DNA of 64,000 nucleotides. It comes from Mastigias papua. Its lineage: Eukaryota > Cnidaria > Scyphozoa > Rhizostomeae > Mastigiidae. The notes beneath the pieces are model-generated. The model was not told the origin of the DNA, searched no databases, and saw only the letters and a list, made by a program, of their open reading frames with translations. A program made the position numbers and the translations under genes. Below are positions 12,201-24,048 of the stretch, one piece after another; positions within the stretch are counted from its first letter, which is position 1; each line of letters starts with the position of its first letter. Where the stretch lies: positions 9,166,388 through 9,230,387 of the forward strand of contig OZ025281.1 in the NCBI GenBank assembly GCA_964019165.1. Reading direction: 5' to 3'.

Positions 12201-15200
12201 CCTGCCTGCCAATAGGCCTGCTAGCCTGTTACTTTGCCTGCCAATAGGCCTGCCTGCATGCCTGCCGATAAGCCTGCTTGCCTGCTCATACACCTGCAAA
12301 TAGGCCTACCTGCCGATATGACTGTGACTGGTCCAGGCAAATGGCTTGCCTGCCTGCCTATAATACTCACTCACTCACTCAGTCACTCGGTCACTCGGTC
12401 ACTTAGTTAGTTTGGCAATAGGTCTACCACTCGGCCAGCCCTACCAGTGGTCTTCCACTGGGCCAGCCCTACCAGTGGTCTACCACTCGGCCAGCCCTAC
12501 CAGTGGCCGACCACTTGGCCAGACCTACCAGTAGCCTACCACTTGGCTGGCCCTACCAGTAGGCCTACCATCGCTCCTGCAACTCTTCTGCCTCCAGTCC
12601 TGCCTGCCAATAGGCCTGCTAGCCTGTTACTTTGCCTGCAAATAGGCCTGCCTGCATGCCTGCCGATAAGCCTGCTTGCCTACTCATACACCTGCAGATA
12701 GGCCTACCTGCCGATATGACTGTGACTGGTCCAGGCAAATGGCTTGCCTGCCTGCTTCCAATACTCACTCACTCTCTCAGTCACTCGGTCACTCGGTCAC
12801 TCAGTCAGTCTGGCAATAGGTCTACCACTCGGCAAGCCCTACCAGTGGCCTACCACTTGACCAGCCCTACCAGTAGCCTACCACTTGGCTGGCCCTACCA
12901 GTAGGCCTACCACCACTCCTGCAACTGTTCTGCCTCCAGTCGTGCCTGCCAATAGGCCTGCTAGCCTGCTACTTTGCCTGCCAATAGGCCTGCCTTCATG
13001 CCTGCTGATAAGCCTGCTTGCCTGCTCATACACCTGCAAATAGTCCTACCTGCCGATATGACTGTGACTGGTCTAGGCAAATGGCTTGCCTGCCTGCTTC
13101 CAATACTCACTCACTCACTCGGTCACTTAGTCAGTCTGGCAATAGGTCTACCACTCGGCCAGCCCAACCAGTGGTCTTCCACTGGGCCAGCCCTACCAGT
13201 GGTCTACCACTCGGCCAGCCCTACCAGTGGCCTACCACTTGGCCAGCCCTACCAGTAGCCTACCACTTGGCTGTTCCTACCAGTAGGCCTACCACCGCTC
13301 CTGCCACTGTTCTGCCTCCAGTCCTGAATGCCAATAGGCCTGCTAGCCTGTTACTTTGCCTGCAAATAGGCCTGCCTGCATGCCTGCCGATAAGCCTGCT
13401 TGCCTACTCATACACCTGCAAATAGGCCTTCCTACCGATATGACTGTGACTGGTCCAGGCAAATGGCTTGCCTGCCTGCTTCCAATATTCACTCACTCTC
13501 TCAGTCACTCGGTCACTCGGTCACTTAGTCAGTCTGGCAATAGGTCTACAACTCGGCCAGCCCTACCAGTGGCCTACCACTTGGCCAGCCCTACCAGTAG
13601 CCTACCACTTGGCTGGCCCTACCAGTAGGCCTACCACCACTCCTGCAACTGTTCTGCCTCCAGTCGTGCCTGCCAATAGGCCTGCTAGCCTGCTACTTTG
13701 CCTGCCAATAGGCCTGCCGATAAGCCTGCTTGCCTGCTCATACACCTGCAAATAGGCCTACCTGCCGATATGACTGTGACTGGTCCAGGCAAATGGCTTG
13801 CCTGCCTGCCTCCAATACTCACTCACTCACTCAGTCACTCGGTCACTCGGTCACTCAATCAGTCTGGCAATAGGTCTACCACTCGGCCAGCCCTACCAGT
13901 AGCCTACCACTTGGCTGGCCCTACCGGTAGGCCTACCACCGCTCCTGCAACTGATCTGCCTCCAGTCGTGCCTGCCAATAGGCCTGCTAGCGTTCTACTT
14001 TGCCTGCCAATAGGCCTGCCGATAATCCTGCTTGTCTGCTCATACACCTGCAAATAGGCCTACCTGCCGATATGACCGTGACTGGTCAAGGCAAATGGCT
14101 TGCCTCCCTGCGTCCAACACTCACTCACTCACTCACTCAGTCACTCGGTCACTCAGTCAGTCTGGCAATAGGTCTACCACTCGGCCAGCACTACCAGTGG
14201 CCTACCACTCGGCCAGCCCTTCCAGTAGCCTACCACTTGGCTGGCCCTACCAGTAGGCCTACCACCGCTCCTGCAACTGTTCTGCCTCCAGTCCTGCCTG
14301 CCAATAGGCCTGCTAGCCTGTTACATTGCCTGCCAATAGGCCTGCCTGCATGCCTGCCGATAAGCCTGCTTGCCTACTCATACACCTGCAAATAGGCCTT
14401 CCTGCCGATATGACTGTGACTGGTCCAGGCAAATGGCTTGCCTGCCTGCTTCCAATACTCACTCACTCACTCGGTCACTCAGTCAGTCTGGCAATAGGTC
14501 TACCACTCGGCCAGGCCTACCAGTGGCCTACCACTTGGCCAGCCCTACCAGTAGCCTACCACTTGGCTGGCCCTACCTGTAGGCCTACCACCGCTCCTGC
14601 AACTGTTCTGCCTCCAGTCCTGCCTCCCAATAGGCCTACTAGCCTGTTACTTTGCCTGCCAATAGGCCTGCCTGCATGCCTGCCGATAAGCCTGCTTGCC
14701 TGCTCATACACCTGCAACTAGGCCTACCTGCCGATATGACTGTGACTGGTCCAGGCAAATGGCTTGCCTGCTTGCTTCCAATACTCACTCACTCACTCAG
14801 TCACTCGGTCACTCGGTCACTCAGTCAGTCTGGCAATAGGTCTACCACTCGGCCAGCCCTACCAGTAGCCTACCACTTGGCTGCCCCTACCAGTAGGCCT
14901 ACCACCGCTCCTGCAACTGTTCTGCATCCAGTCCTGCCTGCCAATAGGCCTGCTAGCCTGTTACTTTGCCTGCCAATAGGCCTGCCTGCATGCCTGTCGA
15001 TAAGCCTGCTTGCCTGCTCATACACCTGCAACTAGGCCTACCTGCCGATATGACTGTGACTTGTCCAGGCAAATGGCTTGCCTGCCTGCTTCCAATACTC
15101 ACTCACTCACTCAGTAACTCGGTCACTCGGTCACTCAGTCAGTCTGGCAATAGGTCTACCACTCGGCCAGCCCTACCAGTGGCCTACCACTCGTTCAGCC

Positions 15201-15613
15201 CTATCAGTAGCCTACCACTTGGCTGGCCCCACCAGTAGGCCTACCACGGCTCCTGCAACTGTTCTGCCTCCAGTCCTGAATGCCAATAGGCCTGCTAGCC
15301 TGTTACTTTGCCTGCCAATAGGCCTGCCTGCATGCCTGCCGATAAGCCTGCTTGCCTGCTCATACACCTGCAATTAGGCCTACCAGCCGATATAACTGTG
15401 ACTGGTCCAGGCAAATGGCTTGCCTGCCTGCTTCCAAAACTCACTCACTCACTCGGTCACTCAGTCAGTCTGGCAATAGGTCTACCACTCGGCCAGCCCT
15501 ACCAGTGGTCTTCCACTGGGCCAGCCCTACCAGTGGTCTACCACTCGGCCAGCCCTACCAGTGGCCTACTACTTGGCCAGCCCTACCAGTAGCCTACCAC
15601 TTGGCTGGCCCTA
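9084..15613. repeat. 6.5-kb block, copy 1 (19 monomers)
   Basis: Monomer boxes lie at 9239, 9553, 9896, 10290, 10632, 10950, 11264, 11578, 11920, 12234, 12632, 12974, 13356, 13698, 14000, 14326, 14652, 14966 and 15308. The same monomers, in the same order and with the same variants, recur at 17,516-24,048. The offset is 8,432 at first and 8,435 to 8,439 later; the small changes are 4-bp or single-base indels, mostly in tetranucleotide tracts. The match starts just after base 9,083 (a versus g at 17,515) and ends before 15,614 (t versus c at 24,049). Scattered substitutions separate the copies, so this duplication looks older than the 3,802-bp one. Confidence 0.85.
9641..9725. repeat. Long-insert monomer variant (example)
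   Basis: After gactggtcc the usual aggcaaatggc is replaced by atccaaatggctagg. An extra stretch of about 30 bp (with aggcctagtatgtggcc) separates cttccaata from the tetranucleotide tract, which starts ttcactcactctctcac. The variant recurs in the monomers at 16978, 17985, 42177, 43514, 44963, 46296, 51443, 52450, 59991 and 61272. It gives the 343, 347, 359 and 363-bp length classes. Confidence 0.8.
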
Positions 15614-17515
15614 TCAGTAGGTGTATCACCGGTAATGCATCTGTTCTGCCTCCAGTCCTGCCTGCCAATAGGCCTGCTAGCCTGTTACTTTGCCTGCCAA
15701 TAGGCCTGCCTGCATGCCTGCCGATAAGCCTGCTTGCCTGCTCATACACCTGCAAATAGGCCTACCTGCCGATATGACTGTGACTGGTCCAGGCAAATGG
15801 CTTGCCTGCCTGCTTCCAAAACTCACTCACTCACTCGGTCACTCGGTCACTCGGTCACTCAGTCAGTCTGGCAATAGGTCTACCACTCGGCCAGCCCTAC
15901 CAGTAGCCTACGACTTGGCTGGCCCTACCAGTAGGCCTACCACCACTCCTGCAACTGTTCTGCCTCCAGTCGTGCCTGCCAATAGGCCTGCTAGCCTGCT
16001 ACTTTGCCTGCTAATAGGCCTGCCGATAAGCCTGCTTGCCTGCTCATACACCTGCAAATAGGCCTACCTGCCGATATGACTGTGACTGGTCCAGGCAAAT
16101 GGCTTGCCTGCCTGCCTCCAATACTCACTCACTCACTCAGTCACTCGGTCACTCGGTCACTCAGTCAGTCTGGCAATAGGTCTACCACTCGGCCAGCCCT
16201 ACCAGTAGCCTACCACTTGGCTGGCCCTACCGGTAGGCCTACCACCGCTCCTGCAACTGATCTGCCTCCAGTCGTGCCTGCCAATAGGCCTGCTAGCGTT
16301 CTACTTTGCCTGCCAATAGGCCTGCCGATAAGCCTGCTTGTCTGCTCATACACCTGCAAATAGGCCTACCTGCCGATATGACCGTGACTGGTCAAGGCAA
16401 ATGGCTTGCCTGCCTGCTTCCAATACTCACTCACTCACTCACTCACTCAGTCACTCTGTCATTCAGTCAGTCTGGCGATAGGTCTACCACTCGGTCAGCC
16501 CTACCAGTGGCCTACCACTTGGCCAGCCCTACCAGTAGCCTACCACTTGGCCGGCCCTACCAGTAGGCCTACCACCGCTCCTGCAACTGTTCTGCCTCCA
16601 GTCCTGCCTGCCAATAGGCCTGCTAGCCTGCTACTTTGCCTGCCAATGGGCCTGCCTGCATGCCTGCCGATAAGCCTGCTTTCCTGCTCATACACCTGCA
16701 ACTAGGCCTACCTGCCGATATGACTGTGACTGGTCCATGCAAATGGCTTGCCTGCCTGCTTCCAATACTCACTCACTCACTCAGTCACTCGGTCACTCGG
16801 TCACTCAGTCAGTCTGGCAATAGGTCTACCACTCGGCCAGCCCTACCAGTGGCCTACCACTTGGCCAGCCCTACCAGTAGCCTACCACTTGGCTGGCCCT
16901 ACCAGAAGGCCTACCACCGCTCCTGCAACTGTTCTGCCTCCAGTCCTGCCTGCCAATAGGCCTGCTATCCTGTTACTTTGCCTGCCAATAGGCCTGCCTG
17001 CATGCCTGCCTGCCGATAAGCCTGCTTGCCTGCTCATACACCTGCAAATAGGCCTACCTGCCGATATGACTGTGACTGGTCCATCCAAATGGCTAGGCTG
17101 CCTGCTTCCAATAGGCCTAGTATGTGGCCTGCCATTCACTCACTCTCTCACTCACTCATTCAGTCAGTCAGTCGGTCACTCGGTCACTCGGTCACTCAGT
17201 CAGTCTGGCAATAGGTCTACCACTCGGCCAGCCCTACCAGTGGCCTACCACTTGGCCAACCCTACCAGTAGGCCTACCACCGCCCCTGCAACTGTTCTGC
17301 CTCCAGTCCTGCCTGCCAATAGGCCTGCTAGCCTGCTACTTTGCCTGCCAATAGGCCTGCCGATAAGCCTGCTTGCCTGCTCATACACCTGCAAATAGGC
17401 CTACCTGCCGATATGACTGTGACTGGTCTAGGCAAATGGCTTGCCTGCCTGCCTCCAATACTCACTCACTCACTCAGTCACTCGGTCACTCGGTCACTCA
17501 GTCAGTCTGGCAATG
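15614..17515. repeat. Array segment S6 between the two 6.5-kb blocks
   Basis: Monomer boxes lie at 15690, 16004, 16306, 16636, 16978 and 17341. The left part (15,896-16,904) repeats 8,157-9,165. The right part contains a 363-bp monomer (16978) of the long-insert class, with ccatccaaatggctagg and an added aggcctagtatgtggcc stretch. That class returns at 42-46, 51-52 and 60-61 kb. The first bases (15,614 to about 15,650) belong to the ggtgtatcaccggtaatg variant. Confidence 0.8.
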
Positions 17516-20500
17516 GGTCTACCACTCGGCCAGCCCTACCAGTGGCCTACCAGTTGGCCAGCCCTACCAGTAGCCTACCACTTGGCTGGCCCTACCAGTA
17601 GGCCTACCACCGCTCCTGCCACTGTTCTGCCTCCAGTCCTGAATGCCAATAGGCCTGCTAGCCTGTTACTTTGCCTGCAAATAGGCCTGCCTGCATGCCT
17701 GCCGATAACCCTGCTTGCCTGCTCATACACCTGGAAATAGGCCTACCTGCCGATATGACTGTGACTGGTCCAGGCAAATGGCTTGCCTGCCTGCTTCCAA
17801 TACTCACTCACTCACTCAGTCACTCGGTCACTCGGTCACTCAGTCAGTCTGGCAATAGGTCTACCACTCGGCCAGACCTACCAGTGGCCTACCACTTGGC
17901 CAGCCCTACCAGTAGGCCTACCACCGCTCCTGCAACTGATCTGCCTCCAGTCGTGCCTGCCACTAGGCCTGCTAGCGTTCTACTTTGCCTGCCACTAGGC
18001 CTGCCGATAAGCCTGCTTGCCTGCTCATACACCTGCAAATAGGCCTACCTGCCGATATGACTGTGACTGGTCCATCCAAATGGCTAGGCTGCCTGCTTCC
18101 AATAGGCCTAGTATGTGGCCTGCCATTCACTCACTCTCTCACTCACTCACTCACTCACTCAGTCAGTCAGTCGGTCACTCGGTCACTCAGTCAGTCTGGC
18201 AATAGGTCTACCACTCGGCCAGCCCTACCAGTGGCCTACCACTTGGCCAGCCCTACCAGTAGGCCTACCACCGCCCCTGCAACTGTTCTGCCTCCAGTCC
18301 TGCCTGCCAATAGGCCTGCTAGCCTGCTACTTTGCCTGCCAATAGGCCTGCCTGCATGCCTGCCTGCCGATAAGCCTGCTTGCCTGCTCATACACCTGCA
18401 AATAGGCCTACCTGCCGATATGACTGTGACTGGTTCAGGCAAATGCCTTGCCTGCCTGCTTCCAATACTCACTCACTCACTCGGTCACTCAGTCAGTCAG
18501 TCAGTCTGGCAATAGGTCTACCACTCGGCCAGCCCTACCAGTGGTCTACCACTAGGCCAGCCCTACCAGTGGTCTACCACTCGGCCAGCCCTACCAGTGG
18601 CCTACCACTTGGCCAGCCCTACCAGTAGCCTACCACTTGGCAGCCCCTACCTGTAGGCCTACCACCGCTCCTGCAACTCTTCTGCATCCAGTCCTGCCTG
18701 CCAATAGGCCTGCTAGCCTGTTACTTTGCCTGCCAATAGGCCTGCCTGCATGCCTGCCGATAAGCCTGCTTGCCAGCTCATACACCTGCAAATAGGCCTA
18801 CCTGCCGATATGACTGTGACTGGTCCAGGCAAATGGCTTGCCTGCCTGCTTCCAATACTCACTCACTCATTCGGTCACTCGGTAACTCGGTCATTCAGTC
18901 AGTCTGGCAATAGGTCTACCACTCGGCCAGCCCTACCAGTGGCCTACCACTTGGCCAGCCCTACCAGTAGCCTACCACTTTGCTGGCCCTACCAGTAGGC
19001 CTACCACCGCTCCTGCAACTGTTCTTCCTCCAGTCCTGCCTGCCAATAGGCCTGCTAGCCTGCTACTTTGTTTGCCAATAGGCCTGCCTGCATGCCTGCC
19101 AATTACCCTGCTTGCCTGCTCATACACCTGCAAATGGCCCTACCTGCCGATATGACTGTGACTGGTCCAGGCAAATGGCTTGCCTGCCTGCTTCCAATAC
19201 TCACTCACTCACTCACTCAGTCACTCGGTCACTCGGTCACTCAGTCAGTCTGGCAATAGGTCTACCACTCGGCCAGCCCTACCAGTGGCCTACCGCTTGG
19301 CCAGCCCTACCAGTAGGCCTACCACCGCTCCTGCAACTGATCTGCCTCCAGTCGTGCCTGTCAATAGGCCTGCTAGCGTTCTACTTTGCCTGCCAATAGG
19401 CCTGCCGATAAGCCTGCCTGCCTGCTCATACACCTGAAAATAGGCCTACCTGCCGATATGACTGTGACTGGTCCAGGCAAATGGCTTGCCTGCCTGCTTC
19501 CAATACTCACTCAATCACTCGGTCACTCAGTCAGTCTGGCAATAGGTCTACCACTCGGCCAGGCCTACCAGTGGCCTACCACTTGGCCAGCCCTACCAGT
19601 AGCCTACCACTTGGCTGGCCCTACCTGTAGGCCTACCACCGCTCCTGCAACTGTTCTGCCTCCAGTCCTGCCTGCCAATAGGCCTACTAGCCTGTTACTT
19701 TGCCTGCCAATAGGCCTGCCTGCATGCCTGCCGATAAGCCTGCTTGCCTGCTCATACACCTGCAACTAGGCCTACCTGCCGATATGACTGTGACTGGTCC
19801 AGGCAAATGGCTTGCCTGCCTGCTTCCAATACTCACTCACTCACTCAGTCACTCGGTCACTCGGTCACTCAGTCAGTCTGGCAATAGGTCTACCACTCGG
19901 CCAGCCCTACCAGTAGCCTACCACTTGGCTGCCCCTACCAGTAGGCCTACCACCGCTCCTGCAACTGTTCTGCATCCAGTCCTGCCTGCCAATAGGCCTG
20001 CTAGCCTGTTACTTTGCCTGCCAATAGGCCTGCCTGCATGCCTGTCGATAAGCCTGCTTGCCTGCTCATACACCTGCAACTAGGCCTACCTGCCGATATG
20101 ACTGTGACTGGTCCAGGCAAATGGCTTGCCTGCCTGCCTCCTTACTCACTCACTCACTCAGTCACTCGGTCACTCGGTCATTCAGTCAGTCTGGCAATAG
20201 GTCTACCACTCGGCCAGCCCTACCAGTGGCCTACCACTTTGCCAGCCCTACCAGTAGCCCACCACATGGCTGGCCCTACCAGTAGGCCTACCACCGCTCC
20301 TGCAACTGTTCTGCCCCATGTCCTGCCTGCCAATAGGCCTGCTATTCTGCTACTTTGCCTGCCAATAGGCCTGCCTGCATGCCCGCCGATAAGCCTGCTT
20401 GCCTGCTGATACACCTGCAATTAGGCCTACAAGCCGATATGACTGTGACTGGTCCATGCAAATGGCTTGCCTGCCTGCTTCCAATACTCACTCACTCACT

Positions 20501-23500
20501 CAGTCACTCGGTCACTCGGTCACTCAGTCAGTCTGGCAATAGGTCTGCCACTCGGCCAGCCCTACCAGTAGCCTACCACTTGGCTGCCCCTACCAGAAGG
20601 CCTATCACCGCTCCTGCAACTGTTCTGCATCCAGTCCTGCCTGCCAATAGGCCTGCTAGCCTGTTACTTTGCCTGCCAATAGGCCTACCTGCATGCCTGC
20701 CGATAAGCCTGCTTGCCTGCTCATACACCTGCAAATAGGCCTACCTGCCGATATGACTGTGACTGGTCCAGGCAAATGGCTTGCCTGCCTGCCTATAATA
20801 CTCACTCACTCACTCAGTCACTCGGTCACTCGGTCACTTAGTTAGTCTGGCAATAGGTCTACCACTCGGCCAGCCCTACCAGTGGTCTTCCACTGGGCCA
20901 GCCCTACCAGTGGTCTACCACTCGGCCAGCCCTACCAGTGGCCTACCACTTGGCCAGACCTACCAGTAGCCTACCACTTGGCTGGCCCTACCAGTAGGCC
21001 TACCATCGCTCCTGCAACTCTTCTGCCTCCAGTCCTGCCTGCCAATAGGCCTGCTAGCCTGTTACTTTGCCTGCAAATAGGCCTGCCTGCATGCCTGCCG
21101 ATAAGCCTGCTTGCCTACTCATACACCTGCAGATAGGCCTACCTGCCGATATGACTGTGACTGGTCCAGGCAAATGGCTTGCCTGCCTGCTTCCAATACT
21201 CACTCACTCTCTCAGTCACTCGGTCACTCGGTCACTCAGTCAGTCTGGCAATAGGTCTACCACTCGGCAAGCCCTACCAGTGGCCTACCACTTGGCCAGC
21301 CCTACCAGTAGCCTACCACTTGGCTGGCCCTACCAGTAGGCCTACCACCACTCCTGCAACTGTTCTGCCTCCAGTCGTGCCTGCCAATAGGCCTGCTAGC
21401 CTGCTACTTTGCCTGCCAATAGGCCTGCCTTCATGCCTGCTGATAAGTCTGCTTGCCTGCTCATACACCTGCAAATAGTCCTACCTGCCGATATGACTGT
21501 GACTGGTCTAGGCAAATGGCTTGCCTGCCTGCTTCCAATACTCACTCACTCACTCGGTCACTTAGTCAGTCTGGCAATAGGTCTACCACTCGGCCAGCCA
21601 AACCAGTGGTCTTCCACTGGGCCAGCCCTACCAGTGGTCTACCACTCGGCCAGCCCTACCAGTGGCCTACCACTTGGCCAGCCCTACCAGTAGCCTACCA
21701 CTTGGCTGGCCCTACCAGTAGGCCTACCACCGCTCCTGCCACTGTTCTGCCTCCAGTCCTGAATACCAATAGGCCTGCTAGCCTGTTACTTTGCCTGCAA
21801 ATAGGCCTGCCTGCATGCCTGCCGATAAGCCTGCTTGCCTACTCATACACCTGCAAATAGGCCTTCCTACCGATATGACTGTGACTGGTCCAGGCAAATG
21901 GCTTGCCTGCCTGCTTCCAATATTCACTCACTCTCTCAGTCACTCGGTCACTCGGTCACTTAGTCAGTCTGGCAATAGGTCTACAACTCGGCCAGCCCTA
22001 CCAGTGGCCTACCACTTGGCCAGCCCTACCAGTAGCCTACCACTTGGCTGGCCCTACCAGTAGGCCTACCACCACTCCTGCAACTGTTCTGCCTCCAGTC
22101 GTGCCTGCCAATAGGCCTGCTAGCCTGCTACTTTGCCTGCCAATAGGCCTGCCGATAAGCCTGCTTGCCTGCTCATACACCTGCAAATAGGCCTACCTGC
22201 CGATATGACTGTGACTGGTCCAGGCAAATGGCTTGCCTGCCTGCCTCCAATACTCACTCACTCACTCAGTCACTCGGTCACTCGGTCACTCAATCAGTCT
22301 GGCAATAGGTCTACCACTCGGCCAGCCCTACCAGTAGCCTACCACTTGGCTGGCCCTACCGGTAGGCCTACCACCGCTCCTGCAACTGATCTGCCTCCAG
22401 TCGTGCCTGCCAATAGGCCTGCTAGCGTTCTACTTTGCCTGCCAATAGGCCTGCCGATAATCCTGCTTGTCTGCTCATACACCTGCAAATAGGCCTACCT
22501 GCCGATATGACCGTGACTGGTCAAGGCAAATGGCTTGCCTCCCTGCTTACAACACTCACTCACTCACTCACTCACTCAGTCACTCGGTCACTCAGTCAGT
22601 CTGGCAATAGGTCTACCACTCGGCCAGCACTACCAGTGGCCTACCACTCGGCCAGCCCTTCCAGTAGCCTACCACTTGGCTGGCCCTACCAGTAGGCCTA
22701 CCACCGCTCCTGCAACTGTTCTGCCTCCAGTCCTGCCTGCCAATAGGCCTGCTAGCCTGTTACATTGCCTGCCAATAGGCCTGCCTGCATGCCTGCCGAT
22801 AAGCCTGCTTGCCTACTCATACACCTGCAAATAGGCCTTCCTGCCGATATGACTGTGACTGGTCCAGGCAAATGGCTTGCCTGCCTGCTTCCAATACTCA
22901 CTCACTCACTCGGTCACTCAGTCAGTCTGGCAATAGGTCTACCACTCGGCCAGGCCTACCAGTGGCCTACCACTTGGCCAGCCCTACCAGTAGCCTACCA
23001 CTTGGCTGGCCCTACCTGTAGGCCTACCACCGCTCCTGCAACTGTTCTGCCTCCAGTCCTGCCTCCCAATAGGCCTACTAGCCTGTTACTTTGCCTGCCA
23101 ATAGGCCTGCCTGCATGCCTGCCGATAAGCCTGCTTGCCTGCTCATACACCTGCAACTAGGCCTACCTGCCGATATGACTGTGACTGGTCCAGGCAAATG
23201 GCTTGCCTGCTTGCTTCCAATACTCACTCACTCAGTCACTCGGTCACTCGGTCACTCAGTCAGTCTGGCAATAGGTCTACCACTCGGCCAGCCCTACCAG
23301 TAGCCTACCACTTGGCTGCCCCTACCAGTAGGCCTACCACCGCTCCTGCAACTGTTCTGCATCCAGTCCTGCCTGCCAATAGGCCTGCTAGCCTGTTACT
23401 TTGCCTGCCAATAGGCCTGCCTGCATGCCTGTCGATAAGCCTGCTTGCCTGCTCATACACCTGCAACTAGGCCTACCTGCCGATATGACTGTGACTGGTC

Positions 23501-24048
23501 CAGGCAAATGGCTTGCCTGCCTGCTTCCAATACTCACTCACTCACTCAGTAACTCGGTCACTCGGTCACTCAGTCAGTCTGGCAATAGGTCTACCACTCG
23601 GCCAGCCCTACCAGTGGCCTACCACTCGTTCAGCCCTATCAGTAGCCTACCACTTGGCTGGCCCTACCAGTAGGCCTACCACGGCTCCTGCAACTGTTCT
23701 GCCTCCAGTCCTGAATGCCAATAGGCCTGCTAGCCTGTTACTTTGCCTGCCAATAGGCCTGCCTGCATGCCTGCCGATAAGACTGCTTGCCTGCTCATAC
23801 ACCTGCAATTAGGCCTACCAGCCGATATAACTGTGACTGGTCCAGGCAAATGGCTTGCCTGCCTGCTTCCAAAACTCACTCACTCACTCGGTCACTCAGT
23901 CAGTCTGGCAATAGGTCTACCACTCGGCCAGCCCTACCAGTGGTCTTCCACTGGGCCAGCCCTACCAGTGGTCTACCACTCGGCCAGCCCTACCAGTGGC
24001 CTAACACTTGGCCAGCCCTACCAGTAGCCTACCACTTGGCTGGCCCTA
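17516..24048. repeat. 6.5-kb block, copy 2 (19 monomers)
   Basis: Monomer boxes lie at 17671, 17985, 18332, 18726, 19068, 19386, 19700, 20014, 20355, 20669, 21067, 21409, 21791, 22133, 22435, 22765, 23091, 23401 and 23743. Each pairs with the corresponding box of 9239-15308. The monomer at 20014 is 314 bp where its partner is 342 minus one step: caatactc is replaced by cttactc near 20,140. The right end overlaps the first copy of the 4,409-bp tandem unit, so bases 22,840-24,048 take part in two separate duplications and exist three times (also near 14.4-15.6 and 27.2-28.5 kb). Confidence 0.84.
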
